A stretch of DNA of 64,000 nt from NCBI GenBank assembly GCA_905147135.1, contig LR990044.1, forward strand, positions 9,428,122 through 9,492,121. The letters are read 5' to 3'. This document shows, piece by piece, positions 1-11,030 of this stretch. The stretch comes from Blastobasis lacticolella (taxonomy: Eukaryota; Arthropoda; Insecta; Lepidoptera; Blastobasidae). The translations under genes and the position numbers were made by a program. The notes below the pieces were generated by a model. The model was not told the DNA's origin and ran no database searches. It saw only the letters and a program-made list of their open reading frames with translations. Position 1 is the first letter of the stretch; every line of letters starts with the position of its first letter.

Positions 1-95
1 CACAATTTCCTAGCGACATGTTGCTCCTGAGATCAGCAAGTTTTGAGTTTAAGCCTCTAACATTCTGATATACTAAAGAGATGCCGTAGTCCTTT

Positions 96-764
96 CTATT
101 TCGAGCCACGTTCCGTCCCCTTGTCGGCGTCAGGTTTTCGGTATCCGCGAAATAACCACGTCTTTACTCGTGCATTATCAGGCCAAACGTCAGCAGACAA
201 GCATTTCTCGTAATACATGGCTGGAACCGATATCTTGTATGACTTATAGTCACCTCTAGCTTTCAGTTCTTCCACCAAGCAACTAGAACCAGGACACAAT
301 TGCTTCAAGTACGTTCGAATTTCGTCAACACCCGACAGCATATTCCAGAGGTGTATACATTTGCGATACTCCACAGCTCTCAGCGTCGTTACGTTAGGTC
401 CAGCAGTACAATGTATAACGTTTGAGCGCCTTGATTTTCTTCTGACGTCAGTCCAGCCTTCTTGGGAGCTGCCAGATTCCGCCGAGGAGCGCTCAACTTC
501 TTGTTGGGGTACGCTGGACACCGCAGGCGCATCACCCACCACTGTAGATTGCCTATGTTCCAAGCTCAGTTTAGGGGACTCTGGTTTCATCGGCTTAGGA
601 GATTCACCTACCTCGCCCACAGGGGCCTCGGCTATATTCCGCTTACGACTACGAGTCTTCCGGGCCAGCACAGCACTTAGGGGATCATCAGTATTTATAC
701 CACAGGAGACTGTCTCCACCCTGTATCCATCAGTACGGTGACACTTGCATTGGTTCTCCAGCAA
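96..764 (-). CDS. ORF1-like protein fragment of a lepidopteran retroelement
   Basis: An open frame of about 222 codons ends at a stop at 96-98. The N-terminal half is rich in Ser, Pro, Glu and Lys and looks disordered. The C-terminal half (residues about 105-215) has a folded look, with the segments GWTDVRRKSRR, KCIHLWNMLSGVDEIRTYL and SADVWPDNARVKTW. Similar C-termini, as I recall them, occur in ORF1-like proteins that accompany endonuclease/reverse transcriptase elements in Lepidoptera, where an N-terminal PHD-type zinc finger usually comes first. That finger is absent here and there is no ATG at the upstream end, so the copy is probably 5'-truncated. No RT was found next to it. It could also be a domesticated gene, but nothing around it (introns, promoter) supports that. 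Confidence 0.5.
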   Translation of the reverse strand: MLENQCKCHRTDGYRVETVSCGINTDDPLSAVLARKTRSRKRNIAEAPVGEVGESPKPMKPESPKLSLEHRQSTVVGDAPAVSSVPQQEVERSSAESGSSQEGWTDVRRKSRRSNVIHCTAGPNVTTLRAVEYRKCIHLWNMLSGVDEIRTYLKQLCPGSSCLVEELKARGDYKSYKISVPAMYYEKCLSADVWPDNARVKTWLFRGYRKPDADKGTERGSK

Positions 765-779
765 TCTCTCAACTTTGTA

Positions 780-2390
780 TAATATAGTATATACAGCTAT
801 GTATAATAGGAATGTATTTAAAAAAAACAGATAATATAAGTAGTTTATCAGTTATCTAGCACCCATAACACAAGCTTACTCGAGATGGCGATGTGAGAAT
901 TTGACCAAAAGAAATACAGCCGTTTTCTTTCTAGAAGTCCGATGTTGATCAGATTCCGAACCCTCAGGAATTTTTAATTGGTTTTGTGTTGTATTTTATA
1001 GTCAATTAGGATTCGCTGTAATGCTTTCGTCTCGTGTGTATATATCAAAGTAATGTCTGTAACGCTTGGTCCGTGCCAAGAGTTAAGAATTTGTTTCGAC
1101 GTTTCATGCAACATTTGTGGAGCGAGATGTTTTATTTAATGACCGATGTGACGAATAGAGAAACACGTGGAGGGGAAGTGAATCACTTTGCGTCGAATTG
1201 GTGGCCGAGTACGTGTCCAAACAATACGTAGGTCAGTTTAAGAATATGGATAGATTTGGCGTCGCTTTCGTCGGTTCAGACTTCCAATAAAGGTGCTCTG
1301 TAAAAAATGAGTGACATGGGAATTGTTTTTAAAAGCAAGTGGTTACGGTCGCGCTTAACATCTACAATGTATGCATTTAGGTTGCAGCCTGGAGGCAACA
1401 AAGATATGAACAAAGAGCTCGAAAATTTCTTGAGTCTGCTCGACTTGGTGAGGGGGGTACTGGCGAATGGCCCCCAGATTCATGCGTTCTAAAAAATTAT
1501 GAGGCGGTACCTATATCAAAAACAATATCATATTGGACAAACGTGTTAGAATTTTTTTTTTGAAATCGTACTTTTTATTGATCTGTTAAGAAACATTTTG
1601 TATCTAGAACATATATATTAAAAAGGACAACACAAACAAATTATAAACTAAATAAATTAACTTAATTAAGAAATACTTATAATAGTACATTTTAGTACAT
1701 GTATTCATCTTAAGCTATTGTGTAACCGGAATAAACTATAATATTCGACTTTTTACTAATGGATCAGTCAGAACCTTACAACCTATAAGTGAAAATCACT
1801 TCCGACACCCTACTGCAAATGAATCGCTTATGACCAAATTACTTATACTTCCTTATTATACATACCCCAACCCGTAGCAGAAATTAAAATTCATCATTTC
1901 AATTGCAAATTGCAGCCACTAACGCAATCAATACTCATTATATAGAAAGCTTAATGACCCCAATGAAAAATGATATCGAAAAACCTTCGAAGTCCGTAAA
2001 TAGGTATATCATCAGAACCGCATCTAGGTAAATAGGACAAGGTTTCCAATTACAGGATTATATCAGCAGGTGCTGATGAATCGATACCTTTGCTATTAAT
2101 AAGTCCTTTGTGATATGGAGCGTGATCGTGACTCACAGTGGTTGACTGTTGATTACCTATCTTTGTGCGATGCATCTGTTTTAGTTTTATGCAAAGTTCC
2201 GGGTTCCGGAGATCACCTAGGTACATACAATTCGCAAAGTAACACACAAACTCACACTAATTAAATTGAACTTCCACGACTAGAAAATAATATATATTTT
2301 TAAACAAACAAAAGCTTCCCTACATGACTTCGGACCACCAATACCTCCTCAAAATGTGAATTTGTATAAGTCTTCTTCTCTTCTTGGCGT
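780..2390. other. AT-rich stretch without a recognised gene
   Basis: Only short unsupported reading frames are present. The best is 1307-1492 (+), 61 codons from ATG, with the segment ELENFLSLLDLVRGVL; I do not recognise it. Its neighbour at 1034-1231 (+) is equally unsupported. No splice pattern or repeat structure joins them. Confidence 0.4.
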
Positions 2391-2406
2391 GTCGACTAGC
2401 GGCGTG

Positions 2407-2560
2407 TTAAATTTGCGAGGACCAATACTCCGCCACAGATATAGCGTTATCCGTGGCCGCGTACAAATCCTCGCGTGTGCAGGTGGTAAGGCACGTAGGA
2501 CAAATTAGTAAGTGTGTCATTGTCTAGGGGAAGACACCACACAGGCAAACCATCTCCGAG
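2407..2560 (-). pseudogene. C-terminal remnant of a LINE reverse transcriptase protein
   Basis: Read on the minus strand, the frame gives a Cys/His cluster (VCLCGVFP, an in-frame stop, then TMTHLLICPTCLTTCTRED) followed by a short tail ending YWSSQI and a stop. The pattern CxCG...TMxHLLxCPxC...CTxEDL resembles the C-terminal zinc-binding tail of some insect non-LTR elements. The in-frame stop shows it is dead. The assignment rests on motif resemblance only. Confidence 0.45.
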
Positions 2561-3089
2561 CTGTAGCTCCACCGACACATGTGTTCCCTGCTTCGGCCGA
2601 CTTGGGTGAAGTATAAGTACCATAAGATACTTACATACTCACTTTTTTTAAGTATTTAGGTAGTAGGTATGTTCTTGAAAACGTGTTTATGGGGATTGTT
2701 GCTGCAAACTGTGTGTACGGGATTCACGCACGTGCTGTTTGTAATCTGCGTAAGAGAAGCCAATTATCCAGTAGTTGTTTTCTTTTCGGAAACGTTTTCC
2801 GAACTTTGTGTGACGTAGTGCTTACGTGAATACCAATTTAGAGTGCAACTGTTCTTCTTTGCAGTACCTATAAATATAAGTGATGTTATCTAGACTAAGG
2901 TGTTAACTACTATTTTGGGTGTCTAAAAGTTGGGCGTACGTTTGACTCACAATGTCTTATTCCAGGCTACTTCTAGCTAGATAAATAAAAAGTATCGGCC
3001 AAAACGTGACGGGCCACGTGCACTGTGCAGTGTAGGGTACCGTAGTTAGTAAAGACGGCTATTTGTTACTATATTACAAAAGTTACAAA

Positions 3090-4070
3090 TGCACCTAGTA
3101 TAGTGGGTCTTATACAACTTCTATGAAATATTTGCTAATTCAGCCACACTTTACAGTTGGTTGACAATGTTTGTGTGATCATCATCATCTTAGTGTAAAA
3201 TCCCCGTTGCTATCCCGCGCAATATGCGGGGGCCAGGGGTCCACCTTCCTGCTTTTCTTAGTCCAAATTGCTCGGTCTTCGGCATCCTTAGTGGTGAGGC
3301 CGTTGGCACGCATGTCAATTTAAATGTGAGATAACTACAAATTTACGTTTTTCCAATTTTGAATTCGGTTTTCTGATTTTTGCTTTTACTGGTGCTACAT
3401 GGCATTGTTTCCTGTCAATCTTTTTCCCTTTCGAGCGCGTAAATATGCGGAATAAATGGTGCATAAACGGCCGTATCTTTTGATTGCGTTAGCTTAAAAG
3501 TTTGATATTTTCACTGCTCCAAGAGATTTGTGACCTGAATATTTGATTTTTTTTTGTACTATATTTTATAACTATAATATAATTTTTTTATACCATAAAC
3601 ACAAGTTTACATGATTTTTAACTAAAATATGTTCTAACATGGCTGAAAAAGTGTTATTCTCCGATAGTATTGTATCCGTGTTACATGCTATGAATAGATT
3701 ATTTATTTATTTATTAGATATTATTATTACAGATGCACCTATCTCCAATACAACGTGTATGAAATCCAAGTACACTTTCTAAGTTGGTTGATAATTTTTT
3801 TGTAATGAAACTACAAATTTACGGTTTTCAGATTGTTTCCTTTACTGATGCTACATAGCCTTGCTTTTTGCCAAACTTCATGATTGACGGTCATCGGGAA
3901 GTACAGAATAGGTTTTGATTCCCATGTGAGCGTCAAAATATGCAAAAACAAAGCATTAACGGCCGTATCTTTTGATTACGTTCACTTAGAAGATTGAGTT
4001 TTTCACTGGATTTTTCAAAGAATTGGAGACTAAAATATTTGACATTTATTTCAGCTGATCAGTGAGCCTA
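3090..4070. repeat. Diverged tandem duplication of about 0.4 kb, first copy interrupted
   Basis: Two directly repeated blocks, about 3090-3560 and 3730-4070, share ordered segments: a GCACCTA start, a block around AGTTGGTTGA, CTACAAATTTACG, GATGCTACAT/GGTGCTACAT, and ACGGCCGTATCTTTTGATT (3468 and 3960). The first copy is split by an RTE tail at 3179-3316. The copies differ at many positions, so the duplication is old. The nature of the unit is unknown; no reading frame spans it. Confidence 0.6.
3179..3316 (-). mobile_element. RTE-type LINE 3' tail
   Basis: In minus orientation this encodes the end of an RTE-clade protein, with counterparts of GxPKKxWLDVVKxDMRANGL, the DAEDxAKW block and the ADPG block seen in better copies at 13066 and 30604. 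It ends in the ATG repeat typical of RTE insertions (ATCATCATC on the plus strand). Only the last 130 bp or so of the element are present. Confidence 0.75.
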
Positions 4071-4314
4071 TAAGGGCTAAATATATCAGTGATACCCATG
4101 ATGTTGCTTAGGTGTAGGCAGCGGTACTTAGTTTTTATTTGGTTGTTCACTAGCCAGTTTATCTACCACGTGATAGCAATAATAAAATTAAGATATCATA
4201 TACTGGCGGTCCTAGCTCAGCCCTCACCCACAAGACTTTGTTTCTCATGGCGCTTATAAACAGCGCCACCCGGCCACAGCTCAGATACCTACATGATGGG
4301 AGGCTTTTTTTTGG

Positions 4315-4346
4315 GCTGCAGAATGAATTCCCATTCATTCTGCAGC
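4315..4346. repeat. Perfect 14-bp stem palindrome
   Basis: GCTGCAGAATGAAT at 4315-4328 is followed by a 4-nt spacer TCCC and its exact reverse complement at 4333-4346. It lies in a small region with open frames on both strands (4159-4540) that look like chance. It may be the centre of a decayed foldback element; no longer arms are visible. Confidence 0.7.
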
Positions 4347-4599
4347 TGACTGTATACAGAAATACAACTGCGTATGCGCGGCGGCGGCGGCACAGACAGT
4401 ACACAATGCTGTGTTGCATCATTGATGATTCTTTTCAAAATATGTATTTTACCAGCAGGAAGATTTTACATCTGCTAAAGACGACATTGATGAGGTACAG
4501 ATACCTACTGAAGTATAATTTGTCGTACAACAAGGAATGAAGAATGTCCCGCTAGGTCGGTAATGATTTAGCAGTGCCAATAACTCCATGCTAATATTG

Positions 4600-5470
4600 G
4601 CTAGTATGCCAATGTTTCTATTCTAGAGTGTAATTTATCTTAAAACAAATAGGTAAGTAAGTACTTTATCATTAGTTATAATCAGTTTAATACTTCCGCC
4701 TAGGTACTGTGTAGGTACTTATGGTACCTACATTATCGTTAGGTACTTACATAATAAACATTATTCAATTTTAAATAAATAAATAAATAATTTATTACCA
4801 ACTGGACGCCACAACACAATATTTAAATACAAAAATTACATACATATCAACACACACACAATCATACAAAACAAAACCAAATCAAAACAATAAAAAAAAT
4901 GACGTAATTTTGTAAGTAAACACTTTGGCCGAACCGAATTTGTATATTTTACGTTTCAAATTCAATAAATCTGAATACAAAAACGCACTGGTATAATGCT
5001 AAGGGTATAAGCATAAACAAATTCTAATATAAGCTTTACACAGAGTGATTTGTAACAAGTACTGAAAACTCGACGAGTGCTATCGGAAAATGTTATTTTT
5101 TAGTCGTAAAAAATATTTAATTCAAGGCTACACAACGAGAATAGCCACACTGTCTATGGGTAGGTACCTACTAATATACAGTATGTACATTTCATACCAA
5201 TAAAGAGGAAGCAATCAAATTGTTCAGGGTTAACGTTTTGTAAGTTGTTGTAGGTACGTAATCTGCGCGAAACTACTAAACCGATTTCGAAAATTATTTC
5301 ACTATTTCCCATGACACGGGCGGTGCCTGCGAGTGTGTTCCCTGATCATTATAATCTAGACACCTTCAAAGCTAGAACAGGAATACTCCATCATCGGCCG
5401 CATCGTCATTTACCACCAGGTGAGATGGCGGTCAAATGCCGAGCTAGTATAATTATAAAAAGGCACCATA
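4600..5470. other. AT-rich spacer with simple repeats
   Basis: A short AAAT run lies near 4775-4795. A fragment near 5400-5445 (ACCACCAGGTGAGATGG) resembles, in reverse orientation, the CACCTGATGG-type repeat seen at 17630 and 50140. Nothing else is recognised. Confidence 0.4.
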
Positions 5471-5471
5471 A

Positions 5472-7289
5472 CTGAGCAATAAAATTGTTAGAAACGAGAA
5501 ACGCCGCTACTTCCACAAAAGCCTGACTGATTCCTCCGCCGCTAATATATGGAAATTTCTCAAGACGGTTGGGGTTGGCAAGCCACGGGCTCCGGAGCAG
5601 AAGCTGTCTTTTTGTCCTGACGTCCTAAATCGACATTTTTCTGCTACACCTCAATTGGATAAGGGCATTAAGGCGGATACTATCGGTTTTGTTGCTTCTC
5701 TGCCTAGGCCTTCAGTTCAGTCCTTTGAATTTTGCGCGGTCTCTGAGGATGAAGTCAGGAAAACTCTGATATCCGTTCAATCTAAGGCAGTGGGATGCGA
5801 TGGGGTAGGCAGGGACATGATCTTTCACATTTTTAATTCTGTCCTTTCATTATTAACACATATTATCAACTTTTCACTCTCTACTTCCTCCTTTCCTAAT
5901 CTTTGGCGTAAGGCATTGGTCATTCCACTTCCCAAAATCTCCTCTCCTACTTCGTTAAATCATCTTAGACCTATTTCTATTCTACCCTATCTGTCGAAAA
6001 TTCTCGAGGCCATTGTCCACAAACAATTGTCATCCTTTGTGCTCTCCAATGATCTGATAAGTCCGTTCCAGTCCGGTTTCCGACCTGGACATAGTACGGC
6101 TACTGCTCTACTTAAGGTTACCGAAGATGTGAGGGAGAGTATGGAGAACACTAAATTGTCAATCCTTGTTTTAATTGATTTTTCCAATGCCTTTAACAAC
6201 GTAGATCATGACATCCTGCTTGCTGTCTTATCGCATCTCGGTGTGTCGTCCGCGGTTGTTGATTGGTTCACCTCGTATCTTCGCGGTCGTCGGCAGGCGG
6301 TTACGGCTGATGGGTTAACGTCTAGCTGGTGTACCCTTGAGACGGGTGTCCCGCAGGGTGGTATCCTTTCGCCCCTTCTTTTCTCAATTTTTATTAACCA
6401 ACTTACTCGTGATCTCAGCTGCTCGTATCACCTGTATGCTGACGATTTGCAGATATATGCAGACACGGAGGCTGCTAATATCTCTGATGCGGTGTCTGCT
6501 CTTGTCAAGGATCTCGATGCTGTCCAGAATTGGGCTTCCAAATTCGGTATCTCGGTTAATCCCTCTAAGTGCCAAGCCGTTATTCTGGGTAGCCCGTATC
6601 AAATTAAACGCCTCGACATTTCCCGGGTTCCTCCAATCCATTTCAACGGTGTGGTTGTCCCTTATTCTCCCCAGGTAAAGGATTTGGGGCTACACATTGA
6701 TAGTACTTTTAGCTGGTCAGGCCACGTGACTGAGGTTAGCAGGAAGGTAACTGGGACTCTGTGCTCCCTCTACAGGTTTAAATTCTTTCTTCCTCCTTCA
6801 ACTAAAATCTTACTTGTGCAGTCTCTAATTTTACCCATTATTGACTATGCTGACGTATGTTGCTCTGACATTAACCAAGATCTCCTCCTAAAGCTGGAAC
6901 GTCTTCAGAACAACTGCATCAGATTCATTTTCGGCCTGCGCAAGTACGATCACATTTCCGAATTTCGTGCCAAGCTTAAGTGGCTGCCCATCCGCCAACG
7001 CCGTAATTTAAGAATGCTATCTCTACTTCATTCCATCTTATTTGATCCAGCCACCCCCAACTACCTTAAAACTAAATTCAAGTTTCTCTCTGACACCCAC
7101 GACCGTGACCTTCGCTCCTCGAGTAACTTATTATTAAATCTTCCTCTTCACCGTACTTGTTTTATTTCTAATTCTTTTGTACTGAGGGCTGTAAGGCTCT
7201 GGAATGAACTCCCTCCCGATCTTAGATTGCTCTCCAGCAAATACTCATTTAAGAAAGCTGTTCGTGAGTATTACCTCAATAATCTTTAG
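5472..7289 (+). CDS. Reverse transcriptase of a 5'-truncated non-LTR retrotransposon (CR1/jockey-like)
   Basis: The frame is open from just after a stop at 5469-5471 to the stop at 7287-7289 and encodes the RT and C-terminal region of a LINE protein that copies element RNA at the target site. Visible motifs are LRPISILPYLSKILE (fingers), LVLIDFSNAFNNVDHDIL (motif A, the Asp of LID kept), TGVPQGGILSPLLF (motif B), YHLYADDLQIYAD (catalytic YADD), GISVNPSKCQ, and a C-terminal block with KWLPIRQRR and RLWNELPPDL. Homologous-looking sequence starts upstream of any ATG (KIVRNEKRRYFHKSL). The apurinic-type endonuclease that should precede RT is missing, so the insertion is 5'-truncated. No stop or frameshift interrupts the remaining RT. 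Clade placement is by motif style only. Confidence 0.9.
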   Translation: MSNKIVRNEKRRYFHKSLTDSSAANIWKFLKTVGVGKPRAPEQKLSFCPDVLNRHFSATPQLDKGIKADTIGFVASLPRPSVQSFEFCAVSEDEVRKTLISVQSKAVGCDGVGRDMIFHIFNSVLSLLTHIINFSLSTSSFPNLWRKALVIPLPKISSPTSLNHLRPISILPYLSKILEAIVHKQLSSFVLSNDLISPFQSGFRPGHSTATALLKVTEDVRESMENTKLSILVLIDFSNAFNNVDHDILLAVLSHLGVSSAVVDWFTSYLRGRRQAVTADGLTSSWCTLETGVPQGGILSPLLFSIFINQLTRDLSCSYHLYADDLQIYADTEAANISDAVSALVKDLDAVQNWASKFGISVNPSKCQAVILGSPYQIKRLDISRVPPIHFNGVVVPYSPQVKDLGLHIDSTFSWSGHVTEVSRKVTGTLCSLYRFKFFLPPSTKILLVQSLILPIIDYADVCCSDINQDLLLKLERLQNNCIRFIFGLRKYDHISEFRAKLKWLPIRQRRNLRMLSLLHSILFDPATPNYLKTKFKFLSDTHDRDLRSSSNLLLNLPLHRTCFISNSFVLRAVRLWNELPPDLRLLSSKYSFKKAVREYYLNNL

Positions 7290-7672
7290 TGTTGGGGCTC
7301 ACGAGTTTGTCTCCGATCTCCCTCATGTTTGACTGAGCTTCTGGTTTTGTCTCTCCTTTACTTGTGCAGTATATGTATGGTTATCTATTCTTGCTATATT
7401 ACCCACTCACTCACGTTTATTTCTAGCTTTATTATATTTATATTACTTATTTTCAGTTATCTATATATTTATCTGTACTGTTATCTCTGGTTCGGCTATA
7501 ATTGCATTAACGGTTCCCCTCCTCCATCTTGTTTAGTAGCTTCTCTTGCACCGCCTTACTTTTTCTTTACCCTTTATCTCCTGGTTGACTGGTAGATAAG
7601 GCTATTTTAGCTTTAAGTCCGCCTTTGTACTATTTTGTGCATGAAGATTTAATAAATAAATAAATAAATAAA
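5472..7672 (+). mobile_element. 5'-truncated LINE copy with 3' UTR and AATA-repeat tail
   Basis: The RT frame is followed by a pyrimidine-rich 3' UTR, the marker GGTTGACTGGTAGATAAGGC (7583-7602) and a tail of AATA repeats ending near 7672. The same 3' UTR recurs at 14035-14195 (minus strand) and as a short tail at 29546-29617 (plus strand), so this is a repeated family in the region. No clear target duplication was found. Confidence 0.85.
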
Positions 7673-8104
7673 TCAAAATAACAATTTATAAACACCTCAT
7701 ATGCAAAATATCGGTGCCAGAACCACGAATACTTTCTGAAACCACGACCAGTATAAGAAGGACTGCATGTTAGCTTTATCCCCAACAAGTCGCTCTTACA
7801 TTTTATTTCCGGGGCTCTAATTCGCTGGTTGTTAGTACACGTTGGCGCCACATAAAGTACCACGTTGAACAAGTTTATTTTCGTAACCAGACATAGAAAT
7901 TCGCTAATGATCTTAATGGGTTAAAAGTTGAAAACATGCCAACGACCATACATGAGGATGTTTGCAGAACAGACATTATTAGAATTAAATATTTAGCGCT
8001 TTCATGAATACATAGTTACATAGTCATCAACAGCCTGTCACAACCTACTGTTGGAACAATCTATTCCCCGTTAATATACTGCAATAAAAAGCAAAAACAA
8101 ATTA

Positions 8105-8640
8105 ATGAACATAACATTCGACTACGTAGGAACTCACATCCTTTCCACTCTTTATAATATCCTTTATAACCCGTCCGCTCCTTTATATATCTCTGAACGT
8201 TTTCATTTATCCCGTCCACTAGACAAAAATTGTCGTCCCAGTGTACGAACCTCTTTAGCAATACCTCCTCACCATTCCGATTTCTATTCCTACTCCTTCA
8301 CTGTTCATGCTGCAAGGTTGTGGAACTCTCTGCCCTATGAAATACGCGATAGTAAATCTATCGGTATTTTTAAGAAACGTGTGAAAGAGCACTATATCTC
8401 TTAGTTCTTGAAAATGCGGGGTACAATGCCTATAGATAATTTGTAGGTATATTATATGTGTATGTATATTTAGTTAGAAATTGTGCATGTCTGATCTGCG
8501 ACTACTTATCACATATCTCTTTGATAGGCCTGCTGGAAGAGATTTCTTCTAAGAAATAAGTAGCGCCTGTTGTGTCATCTATAACTCTGTATTTTTCATC
8601 AAAGTTTTATGTGTACAATAAACTGGAAATAAATAAATTT
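8105..8640 (+). mobile_element. 3' fragment of a second CR1/jockey-like LINE
   Basis: An open frame at 8105-8404 encodes the last 99 residues of an RT protein (ISERFHLSRPLD, FTVHAARLWNSLPYEIRDS, a stop after EHYIS). It is the same type of C-terminus as the element at 5472 but clearly diverged. The 3' UTR that follows (GGCCTGCTGGAAGAGATTTC, then AAATAAGTAG, then an AAATAAAT tail near 8640) is shared with a lone tail at 36325-36450. The upstream part of the element is absent. Confidence 0.8.
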
Positions 8641-8964
8641 TAATCATCTGGCTTTATTGTAAGCCAGTGGCCTAACAGGTGGTCCGCGGACCACTAGAAG
8701 TTCGTGACAGTCCGTAGCGAGTCTTTTATACATATTCTTTTGGTTTTCCTCGTTCTCCTAAGTTTTATTTCTTCACGTTATCAGATAACTTTCAGTTATT
8801 CACTAACATCTACGTATGTTCGGTGGTATTCAAACTTAGTCTTAGCTTAGAATAATAGAAGGTAAGTAGATAAAAATGAGGGAATCCCCTATTATTCATT
8901 TACAATGTTTATCTGATTTATACTTTATACAAAAAGTATATTCTGTGATTTAATAACGAACAAC

Positions 8965-9065
8965 TACAATTTTTAAAGTAAACTTCAACATGGCTCTTCC
9001 TTTGTGTAAAGTGTTCAGTTACACAAAGGAACAGCCGTGATGAATTTTCTACATCTAAAAACAAG
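8965..9065. repeat. Foldback hairpin, about 18-bp core stem
   Basis: The core arms 8992-9009 and 9019-9036 are reverse complements with one mismatch (TTCCTTTGTGTAA against TTACACAAAGGAA), with a 9-nt loop. Weaker pairing continues outward to about 8965 and 9065. It could be a small foldback MITE or a transcribed hairpin. Confidence 0.65.
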
Positions 9066-9237
9066 CAGACAATACACCAAATGACAATACACAAATTCTC
9101 ACCCATAACATCTGCGATTAAAACATTAAGGTTAATATTTAACCACTACTCTCTACCAGGACGAAGTTACCATGCCTCATAATTCGCAAGAATCGCATTG
9201 TTATTTCGCGCCAGATAAGTTGGTGGCTTTTATATAC

Positions 9238-9345
9238 CTCAACATCATATCAGCCAGACGATACCCACTGCAGGGCATAGGCCTCCCCCAGGGATATCCA
9301 CAAAGGCCGGTTTTGTGCCTTTTGTACATAAACAGAGGTCGAAGA
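9238..9345 (-). mobile_element. RTE-type LINE tail fragment
   Basis: The block matches the reverse complement of the RTE tail at 58980-59130 (CATATCAGCC, GGCATAGGCCTCCCCCAG, CCACAAAGGCCGGT), which codes for the ...LWRSLGEAYxQQW end of an RTE protein. It is short, diverged and without a usable frame. Confidence 0.6.
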
Positions 9346-9552
9346 AAACAAGAATTTAGCCCTTCATTTGAAGAAATATGTCCTAATACATACTTCAGTC
9401 AGAAAGCAACGATCCGTCGAACTACCGATATTCGATAATTTGTAGTTCAAACCAAGGTTACGGACTCCAGAAACTCTCACAAACTTAACATTTCTTTATT
9501 GATTAGGACAATAAATATCTATCCCTATCAATCGTGGTCAAACTTCTCTGAA

Positions 9553-9597
9553 TACCTTTACCCTTTACCCTTGTTACATCAGTAAAGGGTAAAGGTA
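9553..9597. repeat. Perfect 16-bp inverted repeat
   Basis: TACCTTTACCCTTTAC at 9553-9568 pairs exactly with 9582-9597; the spacer is 13 nt. There is no terminator context, as this is not a bacterial sequence. Probably the core of a foldback element. Confidence 0.7.
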
Positions 9598-9766
9598 CCT
9601 GAAATTCAGTCAGCCCCATTTTCAAATCTACCCAAAGCAGTTTCTATTCATTTAGATACCTATTTTAAAACGACGAAAATGATACATTTAAAAATGCGTA
9701 AAAATTTAAAATAACACGCAGTATACAGCTTAGAAGCCCGGTTTACACTAGACCTAACCAAGGTCT

Positions 9767-9828
9767 CTACTTATCTACACAGTACAGTGTAGCAGATCTT
9801 TGCTACCCTGTACTGTATAGATAAGTAG
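9767..9828. repeat. Near-perfect 21-bp inverted repeat
   Basis: The arms 9767-9787 and 9808-9828 (CTACTTATCTAYACAGTACAG) differ at one base. The 20-nt interior also partly pairs (GTAGCA...TTGCTAC), giving an almost continuous 62-nt hairpin. Confidence 0.7.
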
Positions 9829-9839
9829 CGATATCTATC

Positions 9840-10890
9840 CCCTCGTGTGTACGCACGGCCTGTCACGTCGGCGCGCCCTTGGCCTGATTCCCTGATTTCG
9901 AGCCATCCCTGACCTGTCCCCAGCCGGGTTGGGCCGCATGTAAGCGGAAGCCTTTGCCATGAGCAAGGACAATATAAATAAGTGAGATTCTTTTTCTGTT
10001 TTAGTAACGTATTGGTGGCCAGTGGTAGACTTTGTTATACCTATACCCATCCATTACTTTCAACCTATCCTATACTTTCATAGGTACTAATAAAAATTGT
10101 TCATGCGTTGATAATACGTTGAACGGTCGTTGAACGCTCGTTTAACGAGTGAGCTATACAAGGCTTATTTTGACATGTACAAAAACTTTTCCGCCTTCCA
10201 AAATGTCTGGTTTCTTCCATACTGTGACTTGTGGTACTTTCCTATGTTAACTCATTGTCAAAATCAAATAGTGCGACATAGACACACCACTTAACGTTCA
10301 ATATACACCAAGTTCTAACCTACTTATAAGCAAAATATAAATACAAACTTGCAACAAACACTTTAATTACCACGTTGACTCTTATTACAGCAAAAAGTTT
10401 CCACGAGATATTCCCCTCGTCACGTGCCACTGACTCACAAACGAAACGGCTCAAGATCTGCCTAATTCGTCTTGTAATATCGTTGACAGGTTTACAAACA
10501 GATTTATAAATAGTATAAGAGCTTTCGGTGTGAATGTTGAGATTCGATTCGTACGCGGTCTTAGTCAGAAACAAATATTTAAATGAGCGGCAAACATAGC
10601 ATGCGGGAAAGGAATTCTTGAAGGAAATTGCCGCATGTAATATGTTTTTCAGCTAAGCTCATCGCTCATTCTCTCTGTTGTAACGTAATTCGTGTTTTGT
10701 ACAAAAGTATTTTTTTTGTATGATGTGTAGGTATTATCGAAGATACAGTCAAGTTGATGAATTTGTTGTGAAAGTACTTAATTAGGTAGGATCAATTATT
10801 TTGGGCAATATTACTATAGATAAAATAAAAGTAATATCTACCCAATGTTTTTCATGCATTTGGTCGTAAGTAGGTAGGTACTAATAAATA
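9840..10890. other. No recognised gene
   Basis: Short frames on the minus strand (9835-10050, 10320-10574) lack family resemblance or splice support. Nothing else was identified. Confidence 0.4.
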
Positions 10891-10899
10891 TTAAATAAA

Positions 10900-11030
10900 T
10901 CGTCATCAACGAGGAACGGTCAATCCCGGCTTGTGCTAGAGTCCGCTTACACTCCTCAGCGATGTCAATCCATCGCTTCATGGGCCTCCCGCGGGATACC
11001 GCCAAGTTTAGGCACCCTTTTCCCACGTCT
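10900..11030 (-). mobile_element. RTE-type LINE tail, divergent subfamily
   Basis: Minus-strand reading gives GxPMKRWIDIAEECKRTLAQAG, the counterpart of the PKKRWLDVVKSDMRANG block of other RTE copies in this window. About 130 bp are left. No ATG tail is seen. Confidence 0.6.

Noticed and set aside
1307..1492. Small gene of 61 codons
   Set aside because: ATG start and acidic helix-like content, but no homologue recognised, no splice or promoter support.
7329..7595. 88-codon frame after the LINE RT
   Set aside because: It lies in the LINE 3' UTR that recurs at 14035; hydrophobic only because of T-rich sequence.
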